DNA from: Mycolicibacterium hodleri
GTDB lineage: Bacteria; Actinomycetota; Actinomycetes; Mycobacteriales; Mycobacteriaceae
Length of the DNA: 64,000 bases
Reading direction: 5' to 3'
Assembly (NCBI RefSeq): GCF_025822245.1
Contig: NZ_JACKTL010000019.1
Span: forward strand, 1-64,000
Shown here: positions 32,609-43,539 of the stretch, in pieces
How positions within the stretch are numbered: position 1 is the first letter of the stretch
Layout of the letters: each line of letters begins with the position of its first letter
The notes under the pieces: model-generated
The model's input: the letters and a program-made list of their open reading frames with translations, nothing else
What the model was told of the DNA's origin: nothing
Database searches by the model: none
Program-made: the position numbers and the translations under genes

Positions 32609-33426
32609 AGGTGAACGTCGACCTGTCCGGAGTCTCCGAGACCGCACTGCTGACGTTGCAGGTTCGGGCGCACGAAGCCCGCCGGGCCGACGGCATCATC
32701 GACGATCCGATGGCGGTCCAGCTCGTCGACTCCATCGAGTTCGACTTCGCCAAGTTCGGCTATACCCGCCGCCAGGACATGGCGGTGCGGGCACTGGCCT
32801 TCGACGGCGCCACCCGCGACTACCTGCGCGAGCATCCCTCGGCGACGGTCGTGGCGCTCGCCGAGGGGCTGCAGACCAGCTTCTACCGGATCGACGCCGG
32901 CGACGTCGGCCACCAATTCCGTTGGCTGACGGTCGACTTCCCGCCGGTGACCCAGCTGCGCGAGAAGCTGCTGCCGACGTCGGACCGGGTGTCCGTCTGC
33001 GCCCAGTCGGCGCTGGACTACGGCTGGATGGACCGGGTCGAGCAGACCGACGGCGTGTTCATCACCGCCGAGGGCCTGTTGATGTACCTGCAGCCGACCG
33101 ACGCCATGGGTCTGATCACCGAGTGTGCGCGGCGCTTTCCCGGCGGCCGGATGATGTTCGACCTGCCACCGTCGTGGTTCGCCGCACTGGCCCGCCGGGG
33201 CGGCCTGTGGACCTCCACCCGCTACCGGGTGCCGGCGATGCCCTTCGGCATGTCGCCGTCGGAGGCCGCCCGGCTCGTCGACGTCGTGCCGGGCGTCCGC
33301 GCGGTTCACGACGTGCCCTATCCCCGTGGGCGCGGTCGCGTGCTCAACGCGGTGCTGTCCGGGATGCAGCGCGTCCCGTTGCTCGACCCGGTCCGGCCGT
33401 CGCTGACCCTCCTCGAATTCGGCTAA
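32605..33426 (+). CDS. LCM-family SAM-dependent methyltransferase (Rv1153c-like)
   Basis: 273 residues. Leucine-carboxyl-methyltransferase-type pattern: [59 protein letters not shown] and [15 protein letters not shown]. Such proteins methylate carboxyl or hydroxyl groups of small molecules, many in actinobacterial secondary metabolism. The corresponding M. tuberculosis gene would be the methyltransferase next to a GntR and a sirtuin, as here. It converges on the GntR gene, overlapping its stop. Confidence 0.88.
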
Positions 33427-33788
33427 CCGAGCGCCGTTTCCACGTAGCGCAGCGCGTCGTCCTTGCAGATTCCGAGCGCCTTGGCCGCCGCGGCGAAGGT
33501 GTGCGCGGCGGTCGCCATCGCCGCATCCGCGGGATCGATTCGCGCCACGAACGTTCCGAATCTGCCGCGCGTCTCCAACAGACCCGCCGCCTCAAGCTCC
33601 CGGTACGCACGCGCCACCGTGTTCACCGCCATGTTCAGCTGGTGCGCCAGCTCACGGACGGTCGGCAGCCTCGTGCCGGGCGGCAGCCTGCCGTCCCGCA
33701 CGCCCGCGATGATCTGCGTGCGCAGCTGGTCGAACAGCGGCCTGGCCCCGTCCGGGTCGACCCGGACCCACTCCCCCAAATCCCCCAC
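33423..33788 (-). CDS. GntR-family regulator, YtrA type
   Basis: 121 residues from GTG 33788. Winged helix at about 12-75 ([55 protein letters not shown]) and a short C-terminal helical tail, typical for the YtrA subfamily, which regulates transporter genes. It is divergent from the sirtuin with a 36-bp gap that should hold both promoters. Confidence 0.88.
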   Translation of the reverse strand: MGDLGEWVRVDPDGARPLFDQLRTQIIAGVRDGRLPPGTRLPTVRELAHQLNMAVNTVARAYRELEAAGLLETRGRFGTFVARIDPADAAMATAAHTFAAAAKALGICKDDALRYVETALG

Positions 33789-33824
33789 GTGCCCAGTATC
33801 ACAAAAAGCGGCTACTTTGGTGGC

Positions 33825-34538
33825 GTGCGAGTGACGGTGCTCAGCGGAGCGGGGATGTCCGCGGAGAGCGGCGTTCCGACGTTTCGCGACGTCGAGACGG
33901 GTCTGTGGGCCAAGGTCGACCCCTACGAAATCTCCAGTTCCGACGGCTGGCGTCGTCATCCGGAGAAGGTCTGGGCGTGGTACCTGTGGCGCCACTACAT
34001 GATGAAGGCGGTCGGGCCGAACGACGGCCATCGCGCGGTGGCGGCCTGGCAGGACGGCGCCGAGGTGCAGGTGGTCACCCAGAACGTCGACGATCTGCAC
34101 GAGCGGGCCGGCAGTGGCCGGGTGTACCACGTGCACGGCAGCCTCTTCAGCTTCCGCTGCGACCGTTGCGAGGCGCCATACGGGGGTCCGCTGCCCGCGA
34201 TGCCGGCTCCGGTGGAGACCGTCGCACCGCCCAGGTGTGGTTGCGGCGGCATGATCCGGCCCGACGTGGTCTGGTTCGGCGAGCCCCTACCGTCCGACGA
34301 GTGGGATCGTTCGGTGGAGGCGGTCACCCGCGCGGACGTGGCGATCGTGGTCGGCACGTCGGCGATCGTCTACCCGGCGGCGGCCCTGCCCGAACTGGCG
34401 CTCGCCGAGGGCATCCCCGTCGTGGAGGTCAACCCCGAGGAGACTCCGTTGTCGGATCGGGTCACCATCTCACTGCGGGAGACGTCGGCGTCGGCGTTGC
34501 CGGGGCTGCTTCAGCGGTTGCCCGCCCTCCTCGGCTAG
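33825..34538 (+). CDS. Sir2-family NAD-dependent deacylase
   Basis: 237 residues from GTG 33825. NAD-binding [26 protein letters not shown], catalytic His in VYHVHGSLF, zinc cysteines in CDRCEAPYG and CGCGG, then [16 protein letters not shown]. Removes acyl groups from lysines using NAD; the YLWRHY region with Tyr and Arg suggests class III activity on succinyl groups. Its stop codon shares bases with the stop of the convergent 34535 gene (CTAG). Confidence 0.93.
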   Translation: MRVTVLSGAGMSAESGVPTFRDVETGLWAKVDPYEISSSDGWRRHPEKVWAWYLWRHYMMKAVGPNDGHRAVAAWQDGAEVQVVTQNVDDLHERAGSGRVYHVHGSLFSFRCDRCEAPYGGPLPAMPAPVETVAPPRCGCGGMIRPDVVWFGEPLPSDEWDRSVEAVTRADVAIVVGTSAIVYPAAALPELALAEGIPVVEVNPEETPLSDRVTISLRETSASALPGLLQRLPALLG

Positions 34539-34846
34539 GGGCACTGCCCGTTGTTCACGCATCCGGGCGCGGCGGTCGCCTTGTACGTGGGCGCGGCCAT
34601 CGGGGTCGCCAGCGTCGTGGGCGCAATCTCGTTGGTGGTCTCGGGGGCTTGGACGACCGTCGCCGGGAGCTTCATCGCCGACGCCGTCGGCTGGACGTAG
34701 CTGGTGTCGGTAGGCGAGTCACCGGAACCCCCGGCGACGACGTCGGGCGAGGCGCCCGGGCCCATGATGGACACGACGGCGCCGGCGACGACGAGAGAGC
34801 CGCAGGCGATTGTCGCGGCAGCCAATTTAATACGTTCGACGGTCAT
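34535..34846 (-). CDS. small exported Ala/Thr/Pro-rich protein
   Basis: 103 residues. N-terminal signal or anchor ([27 protein letters not shown]), then a low-complexity Ala/Thr/Pro/Ser body, and two cysteines near the C-terminus (GCVNNGQCP) that probably form a disulfide outside the cell. A good GGAGGAG-type site precedes ATG 34846. Similar short proteins are common in mycobacteria and have no known role. Confidence 0.75.
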   Translation of the reverse strand: MTVERIKLAAATIACGSLVVAGAVVSIMGPGASPDVVAGGSGDSPTDTSYVQPTASAMKLPATVVQAPETTNEIAPTTLATPMAAPTYKATAAPGCVNNGQCP

Positions 34847-35165
34847 TTCTCCTCCAACGATTCAGTGGCCCACAGTCGGCGAATGCGACCGGCCATAGAA
34901 GAAGTCAACCGCGACGAGCGGCCCGCGTCTAGTACTTCCAAAGCTATCCGAAGCGCACTGTCAGGAGTTGAACATATTGGGCAGCAACGCAATTCGCACT
35001 TTGCCCGGCGTCACGAATCCCGCACGCCCGGGGCCGGCAGCACAGCCGACATTTGGATTCAACGCCGCTGGCGAACGCAGTATTCCCGCACGCACCGTCT
35101 TTCGCCGTTGTCCTGCGAACGGTCGACGTTTGGCACAGAATTCTGGCCACTGCAATGGAGGAATC
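34847..35165. other. 319-bp intergenic region
   Basis: Lies between two divergent genes for small exported proteins and must hold both promoters. No convincing short gene or RNA; an open frame starting at 34968 would extend the 35166 gene but lacks a signal peptide and codon style. Locally less GC-rich. Nothing else seen. Confidence 0.5.
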
Positions 35166-35603
35166 ATGACCGTAGTCCGTGGATTGACGGCAACCCTGAT
35201 CGCCGCCGGGGTATCGGTGGGGTTGGCGGGCCCGGCCTGGGCCGACGACTTCAGCGGCAGGTACACGTTGGACCTGATCGGCGCCGGAGCTCACACGTCC
35301 TGGACGGTCCGTTCCACCTGTCCCCCGTCGCGCCAGTGCGTCGCGCACATCACCAGTTCCAGCGGATGGAGCGGCGACGCGCAGCTGGCAGGCGGGCGAT
35401 GGACGATGACGGTCGACAGGCCGGACGGCCACAGCTGCCCCGACGGCACCCGCGGCGCGGAGTTGCAGACGTGGTCATGGGACGCGATCAGCCTCAGGGG
35501 TCAGGTAAGTGGCGTCTCGGCCGAATCCGCGACCTGTCCGGTGGGTCCCGCCAACGACTTCACCCTGAGCAAGACGGTCCCGGGCGCCGTCAGACCCGTC
35601 TAG
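35166..35603 (+). CDS. secreted small protein
   Basis: 145 residues from ATG 35166, chosen because GGAGGAATC lies directly upstream and a clean signal peptide follows (VVRGLTATLIAAGVSVGLAGPAWA, cleavage after AWA). The mature part contains four cysteines (STCPPSRQC, SCPDG, ATCPVG), consistent with two disulfides, and is beta-rich with many Trp, Ser and Gly. It resembles the small secreted mycobacterial proteins with WSGDAQLAGGRWTMTVDRPDG-type repeats of unknown function. Confidence 0.85.
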   Translation: MTVVRGLTATLIAAGVSVGLAGPAWADDFSGRYTLDLIGAGAHTSWTVRSTCPPSRQCVAHITSSSGWSGDAQLAGGRWTMTVDRPDGHSCPDGTRGAELQTWSWDAISLRGQVSGVSAESATCPVGPANDFTLSKTVPGAVRPV

Positions 35604-35609
35604 CCGTCG

Positions 35610-36245
35610 CTACGCGGGTCGCACGGCCCGGCCGATCGCGGTCTCCGACACCGGCACCGGCACCCATGCCGGCATCACCCACTCGTGGCGGCCCTCGCGC
35701 ACCTCGAACCCGGCGCCCACGATCGACCGTTCGGTGTCGCGGTGGGTGTGGCAGTTGCCCAGCAGGCGTGGCCAGATGGTCGCGTCGGCCAGCTTTTGCA
35801 GCGGCGCCCGCGCCCCGCCGCTGGCGACGTGCTCGAGGTACCGAAGCTCGCCGCCGGGCCGCAGCATCGAAAACAGTTGGCGCAGAACGCCGTCGGGGTC
35901 CTCGACCGAGCACAGCACCAGCGAGCAGACGACGGCGTCGAAGGGCTCGTCGGTCTGAAAGTCCTCGACGGTGTCGGTGGTGACGGTCACCGGTACCGTC
36001 GCCGACGCCGCGGCCCGCGTGGCGATGGCCGCGAGCCGCCGCTCCGGTTCGACGGCGACCACCTCGGTGACCGTGGCCGGGTACAGCTCGAAGTTGGTGC
36101 CGGTACCGGCCCCCACCTCGAGCACGCGTCCCGTCAGTCCGGCCAAATTCTCGCGACGCAGCCGCCGGACCGTCTCCGGCTCGCGGCTGGTCATGTTCGA
36201 CCACAGCCGCGCGAAGAACGGGTTGTCCACCACGTCGGCAGCCAT
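35610..36245 (-). CDS. class I SAM-dependent methyltransferase (Rv1147-like)
   Basis: 211 residues. Motif I VLEVGAGTGTNFELYP, acidic residue in VVAVEPE, and FDAVVCSLVLCSVEDPDGVLRQLFSMLRPGGELRYLEHV. UbiE/COQ5-like, of the type often annotated as a phospholipid or quinone methyltransferase. It is the last gene of the MmpL-TetR-methyltransferase operon: its ATG overlaps the TetR stop (TGATG at 36243-36247). That arrangement suggests lipid modification linked with export. Confidence 0.88.
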   Translation of the reverse strand: MAADVVDNPFFARLWSNMTSREPETVRRLRRENLAGLTGRVLEVGAGTGTNFELYPATVTEVVAVEPERRLAAIATRAAASATVPVTVTTDTVEDFQTDEPFDAVVCSLVLCSVEDPDGVLRQLFSMLRPGGELRYLEHVASGGARAPLQKLADATIWPRLLGNCHTHRDTERSIVGAGFEVREGRHEWVMPAWVPVPVSETAIGRAVRPA

Positions 36246-36919
36246 CAGTTCACCAGCCCCTTGATCTTGCCGACCGCCTCCATCGGCGGCACGTCCAGTC
36301 CCAGCATTCCCGTCACGATGTGCCCGCAGCACGCGGATCGCATCACCCGGTCGGCGAACGCCTCGACGTCGCCGAAGGGCAGATAGGGTCGCGAAATGGC
36401 AAGGGCGGCAACGCCGTGCGCCACCGTCCACAGTTCCAATGCGGCCATGGTGGCATCGCCCGCCGGGTAGACGGCCTCGTCCATCAGCGACTCCACCGAC
36501 GCCCGCATGTGCACGAACGCCGAGCTGTTGAGGGTGACGTCGACGTCGCTGCCGGGCCTGCCCTCGCCCATCGTGGCGATGCGGTACAGCTCGGGGTTCG
36601 CCATGGCGAAGCGGATGTACGCCAACCCCTGCGCCCGCAACCGGTCGATCGTCGACGGCTGGTCCAGCGCCACCTGCTGCATCACCTGGTCCAGCGCCTC
36701 GAAGTACCTGGCGCACACCGCGTCCAGGAGGGCGTCCTTGTCGGCGAAGTGCAGATAGATCGACGGCGGCGTGACGCCTACGCGATGCGCCACCGAGCGG
36801 ATCGACACCGCCTTGGCGTGCCCCGTCTCCATCAGCAGATCGGTGGTGGCGTCGAGGATCTCCTCGCGGAGGTGATCCCCGGAACCTCTGGCGGCCCGGC
36901 GACGCTTGAGCGGCGTCAC
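36245..36919 (-). CDS. TetR-family regulator of the MmpL operon
   Basis: 224 residues from GTG 36919. Helix-turn-helix at about 15-62 (REEILDATTDLLMETGHAKAVSIRSVAHRVGVTPPSIYLHFADKDALLDAV). The C-terminal domain is of the TetR_C type found next to lipid transporters. It begins 1 nt after the MmpL stop and overlaps the methyltransferase, so it is in the operon it probably represses. The dyad near 39272-39288 upstream of MmpL is a plausible operator. Confidence 0.88.
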   Translation of the reverse strand: MTPLKRRRAARGSGDHLREEILDATTDLLMETGHAKAVSIRSVAHRVGVTPPSIYLHFADKDALLDAVCARYFEALDQVMQQVALDQPSTIDRLRAQGLAYIRFAMANPELYRIATMGEGRPGSDVDVTLNSSAFVHMRASVESLMDEAVYPAGDATMAALELWTVAHGVAALAISRPYLPFGDVEAFADRVMRSACCGHIVTGMLGLDVPPMEAVGKIKGLVN

Positions 36920-36920
36920 G

Positions 36921-39245
36921 TCAGCGACCGTCTGCCGAGGCGACCATGCCGCGGTCTGACGTCGGCCGAATCTCGTGGTCGGGCCCCAAACCGGCCTCGC
37001 TGATGCCGATCCGCTGGTGCAGCCAGACCAGCGGCCGTGGCGCCCACCAGTTCCAGCCACCCATCACGTGCATGAACGCGGGCACCAGCACCATCCGGAC
37101 GAGCGTGGCGTCGACCAGCACCGCCAATGTCAGGCCGACGCCGAACATCCGCATGAACGACACCTCGGCGGCGATCAGCGCGGCGAACGATATCGACATC
37201 ACCAGGGCGGCGGCGGTGATCACGCGCCCGGTGCGGGCCAGACCCAGGGCGACGGCCTCGTCGTTGTCGGCACGCGCCGCGTGGATGGCCCGCAGACCCG
37301 ACGGCGTCGCATCCCCGTTCGCCCTCAGCCCCAGCCAGTACTCCCGGATGCGGGCGACCAGGAAGACCTCGTAGTCCATCGACAACCCGAAGGCGATGCA
37401 GAACAGGAGCACCGGCATGTTGGCGACGAGCGTTCCGGTCGGCGTGGTGCCCAGCGCGTTCAGATGGCCGTCCTGGAAGATCCACACCAGCGCGCCAAAG
37501 GCGGCGGTCAACGAAAGGATGTTCAGCAGAACGGCTTTCAGCGGCAGGGTGACGCTGCCGGTGAGCAGGAACAGCAGACCGAACGTGATGACGGCGATGA
37601 GCCCGAGCACCCACGGCAACCGGGTGGTGATCGCCTGCACGCTGTCGCGGTTGATCTGCGCGACGCCGCCCAGCTGGACGTCGCGGCCGCCCGGTCCGGC
37701 GACGCCGTGCAGCGCGTCGAGCTGCGCCTCGGAGGCGTCGGAGAACAGCGACGCCGTGCTGCCGACGCTGAGGAACGCGCTGCCGTCGGCCAACCCGGTG
37801 GCGGCCGACGGTGGGCCTACTCTGGCGCCGCCGACGAACGTCCCCGTCGGCGCGGAGACCGAGGCCACGTCGGGCACCTTGGACAGGTCGGCGGCGTACG
37901 TCCCGAGCGCATCTGGTGCGAGTCCGTCGACGTCGGGGACGACGACGGTCACCGTGGTCGACGAGTCGTCGGCGAAGTCGTCACGAAGCTGGTCGCCCAC
38001 CTGGTGCGCGGACGCCGACGTGGGCAACACCCGGTCGTCGGGGAATCCCCACCGCACGCTGAGGAACGGGGCTCCGAGCGCGAGCAACAGCACCACCACG
38101 GTCAGTCCGACGGGGATCGCGTGGCGCATGACCGCCTTGGTGGAGCGGTACCAGAAGATCTGCTCGACGGGTTTGGCCGTGGGCTCGTCCCTGCGCAACA
38201 ACCGTCGCAACGGTCGACGGACGTCGAGGCCGTCGAGCCGGTCGCCGAGCAGCCAGATCGCGGCGGGCGTGACGACGACCGCCGCGGCGGCGGCGAACGC
38301 CACCGTGGCGACGCCCGCGTAGGCGAAGGACTTCAGGAAGTACATGGGGAACATCAGCATCGCGGCCATCGACAGCGCGACCGTGGTGGCGGAGAACAGC
38401 ACCGTCCGGCCGGCGGTCGACATCGTGCGGATCAGGGCCTGGTCGCGGGGGACGCCGTCGGCGAGCTCGTCGCGGTAGCGGCTAAGGATCAGCAGCGTGT
38501 AGTCGATGGCCAAGGCCAGCCCGAGTGCGGTCGAGAGGTTGAGGGCGAAGATCGACACGTCGGTGCCGAGCGTGATGAGCCGCAGCACCGACATCGACCC
38601 CACGATCGCCAGGCCGCCGACGAGCATCGGCAACGCGGCGGCCACCAGCCCCCCGAACACCCACACCAGCACCAGGAAGCTCAGCGGGATGGCGATCGAC
38701 TCCATCAGCAGCAGGTCGCGTTCGGTCTGCGCGGTGATCTGGGCGTTCACCATGGCGAGGCCGCCGGAGCGAACGGTGACGCCGTCACGGTCCTGCGTGA
38801 CGGCGTCGGACAGTTCCTTGGCGTACTTCTGGGCGTCGTTCTCGCCGCCGGTGATGCCGGCGACGACGAGGCCGGAGGTGCCGTCCCTGCTGGTGAGTGC
38901 CGCCGCGGCGGCCGGGGGGACGGTCCACGCCGAGGTGACGTCGGCGACGTGCGGAGACTGCTTCAGCCGGGTGACGACGTCGTCGGCGACCTTGGTCGCG
39001 GTGGGGCTTCTGATGCCGTCCGGCGCCGTCACGGTGACCAGCATCTGCATGTCACCCTGCCCGAACTTGTCGGTGAGCAGCCGGCCGGCCAGAGACGATT
39101 CCGCGTTCGGGTCTTGGAAGCCGCCCGCCGAGAGGCTCTTGGCCACCGGGATGCCGAAGATCGCGGCGGCGACCATGACCAGCGCGGCGACGGCCAGGAT
39201 GCGGCGTGGTGCGGCGATCGCCGAGCGTGCGATGCGGTGCAGCAC
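36921..39245 (-). CDS. MmpL/RND-family transporter (MmpL13-like)
   Basis: 774 residues with twelve membrane helices in two sets and two large periplasmic loops (after helix 1 and after helix 7). Typical MmpL parts: NPxxN-like QDPNAESSLAGRLLTDKFGQGD, GLALAIDYTLLILSRYRDEL, AFGLSMDYEVFLVARIREYW with the charged residues of the proton pathway. GTG start at 39245. MmpL proteins export lipids or siderophores. Gene order (methyltransferase, MmpL, mcr-SDR nearby) fits M. tuberculosis mmpL13a/b, where the gene is split; here it is intact. The C-terminus faces the TetR gene. Confidence 0.92.
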   Translation of the reverse strand: MLHRIARSAIAAPRRILAVAALVMVAAAIFGIPVAKSLSAGGFQDPNAESSLAGRLLTDKFGQGDMQMLVTVTAPDGIRSPTATKVADDVVTRLKQSPHVADVTSAWTVPPAAAAALTSRDGTSGLVVAGITGGENDAQKYAKELSDAVTQDRDGVTVRSGGLAMVNAQITAQTERDLLLMESIAIPLSFLVLVWVFGGLVAAALPMLVGGLAIVGSMSVLRLITLGTDVSIFALNLSTALGLALAIDYTLLILSRYRDELADGVPRDQALIRTMSTAGRTVLFSATTVALSMAAMLMFPMYFLKSFAYAGVATVAFAAAAAVVVTPAAIWLLGDRLDGLDVRRPLRRLLRRDEPTAKPVEQIFWYRSTKAVMRHAIPVGLTVVVLLLALGAPFLSVRWGFPDDRVLPTSASAHQVGDQLRDDFADDSSTTVTVVVPDVDGLAPDALGTYAADLSKVPDVASVSAPTGTFVGGARVGPPSAATGLADGSAFLSVGSTASLFSDASEAQLDALHGVAGPGGRDVQLGGVAQINRDSVQAITTRLPWVLGLIAVITFGLLFLLTGSVTLPLKAVLLNILSLTAAFGALVWIFQDGHLNALGTTPTGTLVANMPVLLFCIAFGLSMDYEVFLVARIREYWLGLRANGDATPSGLRAIHAARADNDEAVALGLARTGRVITAAALVMSISFAALIAAEVSFMRMFGVGLTLAVLVDATLVRMVLVPAFMHVMGGWNWWAPRPLVWLHQRIGISEAGLGPDHEIRPTSDRGMVASADGR

Positions 39246-39271
39246 ACGGTCCCCTTCCTGTAGTACCGGCG

Positions 39272-39290
39272 GTAACTTATCAGCGTTAAC
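39272..39290. promoter_or_regulatory. possible TetR operator upstream of the MmpL gene
   Basis: Sequence GTAACTTATCAGCGTTAAC contains the related units GTAACTT and GTTAAC and a TAAC/GTTA dyad. It lies 27 bp upstream of the MmpL start. Position fits TetR control; symmetry is only partial. Confidence 0.35.
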
Positions 39291-39369
39291 TTGAATTGGT
39301 CAACGCCTCTCCCCTCAATGGCACGACGGCGGGGGACGGATCGTTCAACGCACCCCTAGGGTGGTCGCC

Positions 39370-39915
39370 ATGGCGACGACCGGCGTGCTCACACGGCGAA
39401 CCAGGAACGCCACGTCACTGCACGACGTCGGGGTCCTGATCCTGCGGATCGGGGTGGCCGGCACCGCGCTGCAGGCCGGCATCCTCAAGGCGGTCGACTT
39501 CACCTCCACCGCGCAGTTCATGGCGAACGGTGGCTGGCGGTCGCCCACATTCGCCGCCTACCTGGTGACGGCCACCGAGATCGCCGGCGGCGCCGCACTG
39601 CTGCTGGGTTTGCTGACTCCGTTGGCCGCGTGCGGCATCCTCGCGGCGATGATCGACGCCTGGGCGGTCACCGTGTCCGGCGCCGCCGTGTGGTCGGATC
39701 CCTTCAACGTGCCGTTCCTCGTGGCGTTTGCCGGAGCGGCCTTGCTCTTCGTCGGGGCCGGCGGCCATTCCGTGGACGCCCGCGTGTTCGCGCGACCGAG
39801 CTGGCCGGGGACCGTGACGATCCCGTTGTTCCTGGTCGCAGTGGCCGCGGCGGTCGCCACCTGGGTGCTGCTGAACGGCGTCAACCCGCTGCACCTGAGC
39901 GCCCCGGGGGCCTAG
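39370..39915 (+). CDS. DoxX-family membrane protein
   Basis: 181 residues from ATG 39370 (a GTG three codons earlier is possible). Four hydrophobic helices: DVGVLILRIGVAGTALQAGILKAVDF, YLVTATEIAGGAALLLGLLTPLAACGIL, FNVPFLVAFAGAALLFVGAGG and TIPLFLVAVAAAVATWVLL. DoxX proteins take part in redox homeostasis at the membrane in mycobacteria. It stands alone, with the microprotein genes 60 bp downstream on the same strand. Confidence 0.85.
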   Translation: MATTGVLTRRTRNATSLHDVGVLILRIGVAGTALQAGILKAVDFTSTAQFMANGGWRSPTFAAYLVTATEIAGGAALLLGLLTPLAACGILAAMIDAWAVTVSGAAVWSDPFNVPFLVAFAGAALLFVGAGGHSVDARVFARPSWPGTVTIPLFLVAVAAAVATWVLLNGVNPLHLSAPGA

Positions 39916-39975
39916 AACCCTACTTCGAGGTAAGAATTGCCAGGGTTTTCCGAATCGTGACTCAAAGAACTCTTA

Positions 39976-40122
39976 ATGGTGATGGTTACTGTCCAGTACA
40001 TGTGGATCGACGACACCAGCGCAGATGTCATCAAGGTTGACTTCGAGGCCTTCTACCACGGGGACTTCCTCGTCGAGGGTGACTGCTCCGAGCAGTTCCC
40101 CGACCTCGCCCAAGCCGTCTAA
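39976..40122 (+). CDS. 48-aa acidic microprotein, tandem copy 1
   Basis: From ATG 39976 the product begins MVMVTVQYMWIDDTSADVIK and ends FPDLAQAV. From residue 4 on it shares 37 of 45 residues with the copy at 40330, with substitutions mostly conservative (D/E, T/S, F/L, Q/E), a sign of protein-level selection. No signal peptide or membrane helix; strongly acidic; one cysteine absent from copy 2. The upstream 50 bp are conserved between copies (GGTAA-AATTGCCA box at about 39940). A terminator follows at 40210. Family unknown. The small size and conserved core could suit a regulator, an antitoxin-like binder or a peptide precursor. Confidence 0.75.
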   Translation: MVMVTVQYMWIDDTSADVIKVDFEAFYHGDFLVEGDCSEQFPDLAQAV

Positions 40123-40209
40123 TCGGTCGCGGGTTCACCCGCAACCAACGCGAGCCGACCGGTCGCACCCTCGGGTGCACACGGGATCCGTCCTGCCCAC
40201 GCGGTAGGC

Positions 40210-40239
40210 GAAGCCGCCGACGTATCCGTCGGCGGCTTC
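40210..40239 (+). terminator. terminator of microprotein copy 1
   Basis: Perfect 12-bp stem GAAGCCGCCGAC/GTCGGCGGCTTC with loop GTATCC, then TTGCGTT. The stem core GCCGCCGAC/GTCGGCGGC is repeated in the terminator of copy 2. Confidence 0.8.
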
Positions 40240-40329
40240 TTGCGTTCTCGGCCGGGTGGCACAGGGGACGAACCTACTTCCCGGTAACAATTGCCACCAT
40301 TTTCAGAATCCAGGCTCAGAGTTCTCTCA

Positions 40330-40476
40330 ATGCCTGAGGTTACTGTTCAGTACATGTGGATCGACGAGAGCAATGCCAACGTCATCAAGGTTGATTTCGA
40401 GGCCCTCTACCACGGGGACTTCCTCGTCGAGGGAGACACTGCCGAGCAGTTTCCGGACCTCGCCGAAGCCGTCTGA
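40330..40476 (+). CDS. 48-aa acidic microprotein, tandem copy 2
   Basis: From ATG 40330 the product begins MPEVTVQYMWIDESNANVIK and ends FPDLAEAV. The start aligns exactly with that of copy 1, 354 bp upstream, and the stop positions also match. The box GGTAACAATTGCCA at about 40277 corresponds to GGTAAGAATTGCCA before copy 1. Shared residues include the YMWID core, VIKVDFEA and YHGDFLVEGD. It is a separate transcription unit with its own terminator at 40504. Function unknown; the pair looks like a duplicated stand-alone gene rather than part of an operon. Confidence 0.75.
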   Translation: MPEVTVQYMWIDESNANVIKVDFEALYHGDFLVEGDTAEQFPDLAEAV

Positions 40477-40503
40477 GACGGCGCCTGCCAGACCGATACA
40501 CGA

Positions 40504-40532
40504 AGAGCCGCCGACCATGGGTCGGCGGCTCT
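40504..40532. terminator. terminator of microprotein copy 2 and of the convergent monooxygenase gene
   Basis: Perfect 13-bp stem AGAGCCGCCGACC/GGTCGGCGGCTCT with a 3-nt loop. It lies between convergent genes ending at 40476 and 40547. Confidence 0.8.
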
Positions 40533-40546
40533 CGTGCGTCTAGGGG

Positions 40547-42299
<1,753 letters not shown>

Positions 42300-42320
42300 T
42301 GATCGGTTCCCTTCGTTAAT

Positions 42321-42340
42321 TCAACCCACTGGTTGGTTGG
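42321..42340. promoter_or_regulatory. operator-like 20-mer upstream of the SDR operon
   Basis: TCAACCCACTGGTTGGTTGG. It matches 18 of 20 positions of a site at 54640-54659 in front of the thiolase operon. The core CAACC-CACT-GGTTG is an inverted repeat. Located 22 bp upstream of the SDR start. Confidence 0.6.
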
Positions 42341-42342
42341 GA

Positions 42343-43434
42343 CTATACCCAATCCCGCAGAACGGCCTCGGTGTCCGCACCCTTCTCGCCGGGCGGCGTC
42401 GGGGTCGGGGGCACGCTGCGCGAGAAGCGGGGAGCGGGAGCGGGCTCCAGGTTGGCGCCGTCACGGAAGAAGGTGCCGCGTTCGGTGATGTGCGGTTCGC
42501 TCTCCACCTCGCCGAAGCTCAGGACGGGGGTGACGCAGGCGTCGGTGCCGTTGAACACCGCGGCCCAGTGGTCCCGATCGTGCTCGCGGAACGCCGCGGC
42601 GAACGTCGCCCGCAGTTCCTCCGCGCGCGCCGCGTCGTGCTGGCCGGGCAGGTCCGCCCCGTCCAGCCCGAGCCCGGAGAGCAGCTGCGCGTAGAACTGC
42701 GGCTCGATCGCCCCGACGGCGACGTACTTGCCGTCGGCGGTTTCGTAGGTGTCGTAGAACGGCGCACCCGTGTCGAGCATGTTGACACCGCGCTCGTCGC
42801 TCCACATGCCGCCGGCGCGGAAGCTCCACATCATCTGAGACAGCACGCTGGAGCCGTCGACCATGGCGGCGTCGACGACCTGGCCCTTGCCGGAGGTCTG
42901 TCGCTCCCACAGCGCGGAGAGGATGCCGACGATCAGGAACATCGACCCGCCGCCGAAGTCCCCGGCGAGGTTCAGCGGCGGCACGGGTCGCTCGCCCTTG
43001 CGGCCGATCGCGTGCAGGACGCCGTTGAGCGAGATGTAGTTGATGTCGTGGCCGGCCTGCTGCGCGCGCGGCCCGGTCTGACCCCACCCCGTCATGCGGC
43101 CGTAGATCAGTCGCTCGTTGACCGCGGCGCAGTCCTCCGGCCCCAGGCCGAGGCGTTCGGTCACCCCGGGGCGGTAACCCTCGATGAGCACGTCGGCCTT
43201 GGCGATCAGCCGCAACACCAGTTCGCGACCCTCGTCGCTCTTCAGGTCTGCCGCGACCGAACGCCGGTTGCGCAGCATCGAATCACGGCCGCCGACGGGC
43301 ACGCCGCCACCCTTGCCCGGCCGCTCGACGCGCACCACGTCGGCACCGAGGTCGCCGAGGATCATCGCGGCGTGCGGCCCCGGGCCGATCCCGGCGAGCT
43401 CGACGACCCGCAATCCGTGCAGTGGTCCAGTCAT
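42343..43434 (-). CDS. mcr: alpha-methylacyl-CoA racemase (CaiB/BaiF family)
   Basis: 363 residues from ATG 43434. [33 protein letters not shown] at the start and [53 protein letters not shown] are almost word for word the M. tuberculosis Mcr sequence as I recall it; the active-site His (GHDINY) and Asp (GDFGGG) are present. It interconverts R and S forms of 2-methylacyl-CoA so that methyl-branched acids can enter beta-oxidation. It is divergent from the EchA gene. Confidence 0.94.
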   Translation of the reverse strand: MTGPLHGLRVVELAGIGPGPHAAMILGDLGADVVRVERPGKGGGVPVGGRDSMLRNRRSVAADLKSDEGRELVLRLIAKADVLIEGYRPGVTERLGLGPEDCAAVNERLIYGRMTGWGQTGPRAQQAGHDINYISLNGVLHAIGRKGERPVPPLNLAGDFGGGSMFLIVGILSALWERQTSGKGQVVDAAMVDGSSVLSQMMWSFRAGGMWSDERGVNMLDTGAPFYDTYETADGKYVAVGAIEPQFYAQLLSGLGLDGADLPGQHDAARAEELRATFAAAFREHDRDHWAAVFNGTDACVTPVLSFGEVESEPHITERGTFFRDGANLEPAPAPRFSRSVPPTPTPPGEKGADTEAVLRDWV

Positions 43435-43481
43435 CGTTGACACCCTCCAGCAGTTCGACCCAGTTGACCGCGACATAGCTT

Positions 43482-43497
43482 ACTTGTATAACCAAGT
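43482..43497. promoter_or_regulatory. inverted repeat in the mcr-echA divergent promoter
   Basis: ACTTG-TATAAC-CAAGT, a 5-bp dyad with an AT-rich centre, in the 105-bp gap between the divergent starts at 43434 and 43540. TATAAC could also be a -10 box. Probable operator or promoter element. Confidence 0.45.
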
Positions 43498-43539
43498 CGA
43501 CCGATCGCGGGCCTCGCGCTCGCTCAACCAGAGGCGGGC

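Noticed and set aside
34968..35165. N-terminal extension of the secreted protein at 35166
   Set aside because: The longer frame would bury the signal peptide, and the ribosome-binding site GGAGG lies just before ATG 35166.
36975..39263. 762-codon open frame on the plus strand
   Set aside because: Antisense to the MmpL transporter; the translation is Asp/Gly/His/Arg-rich with no domain. Shadow frame.
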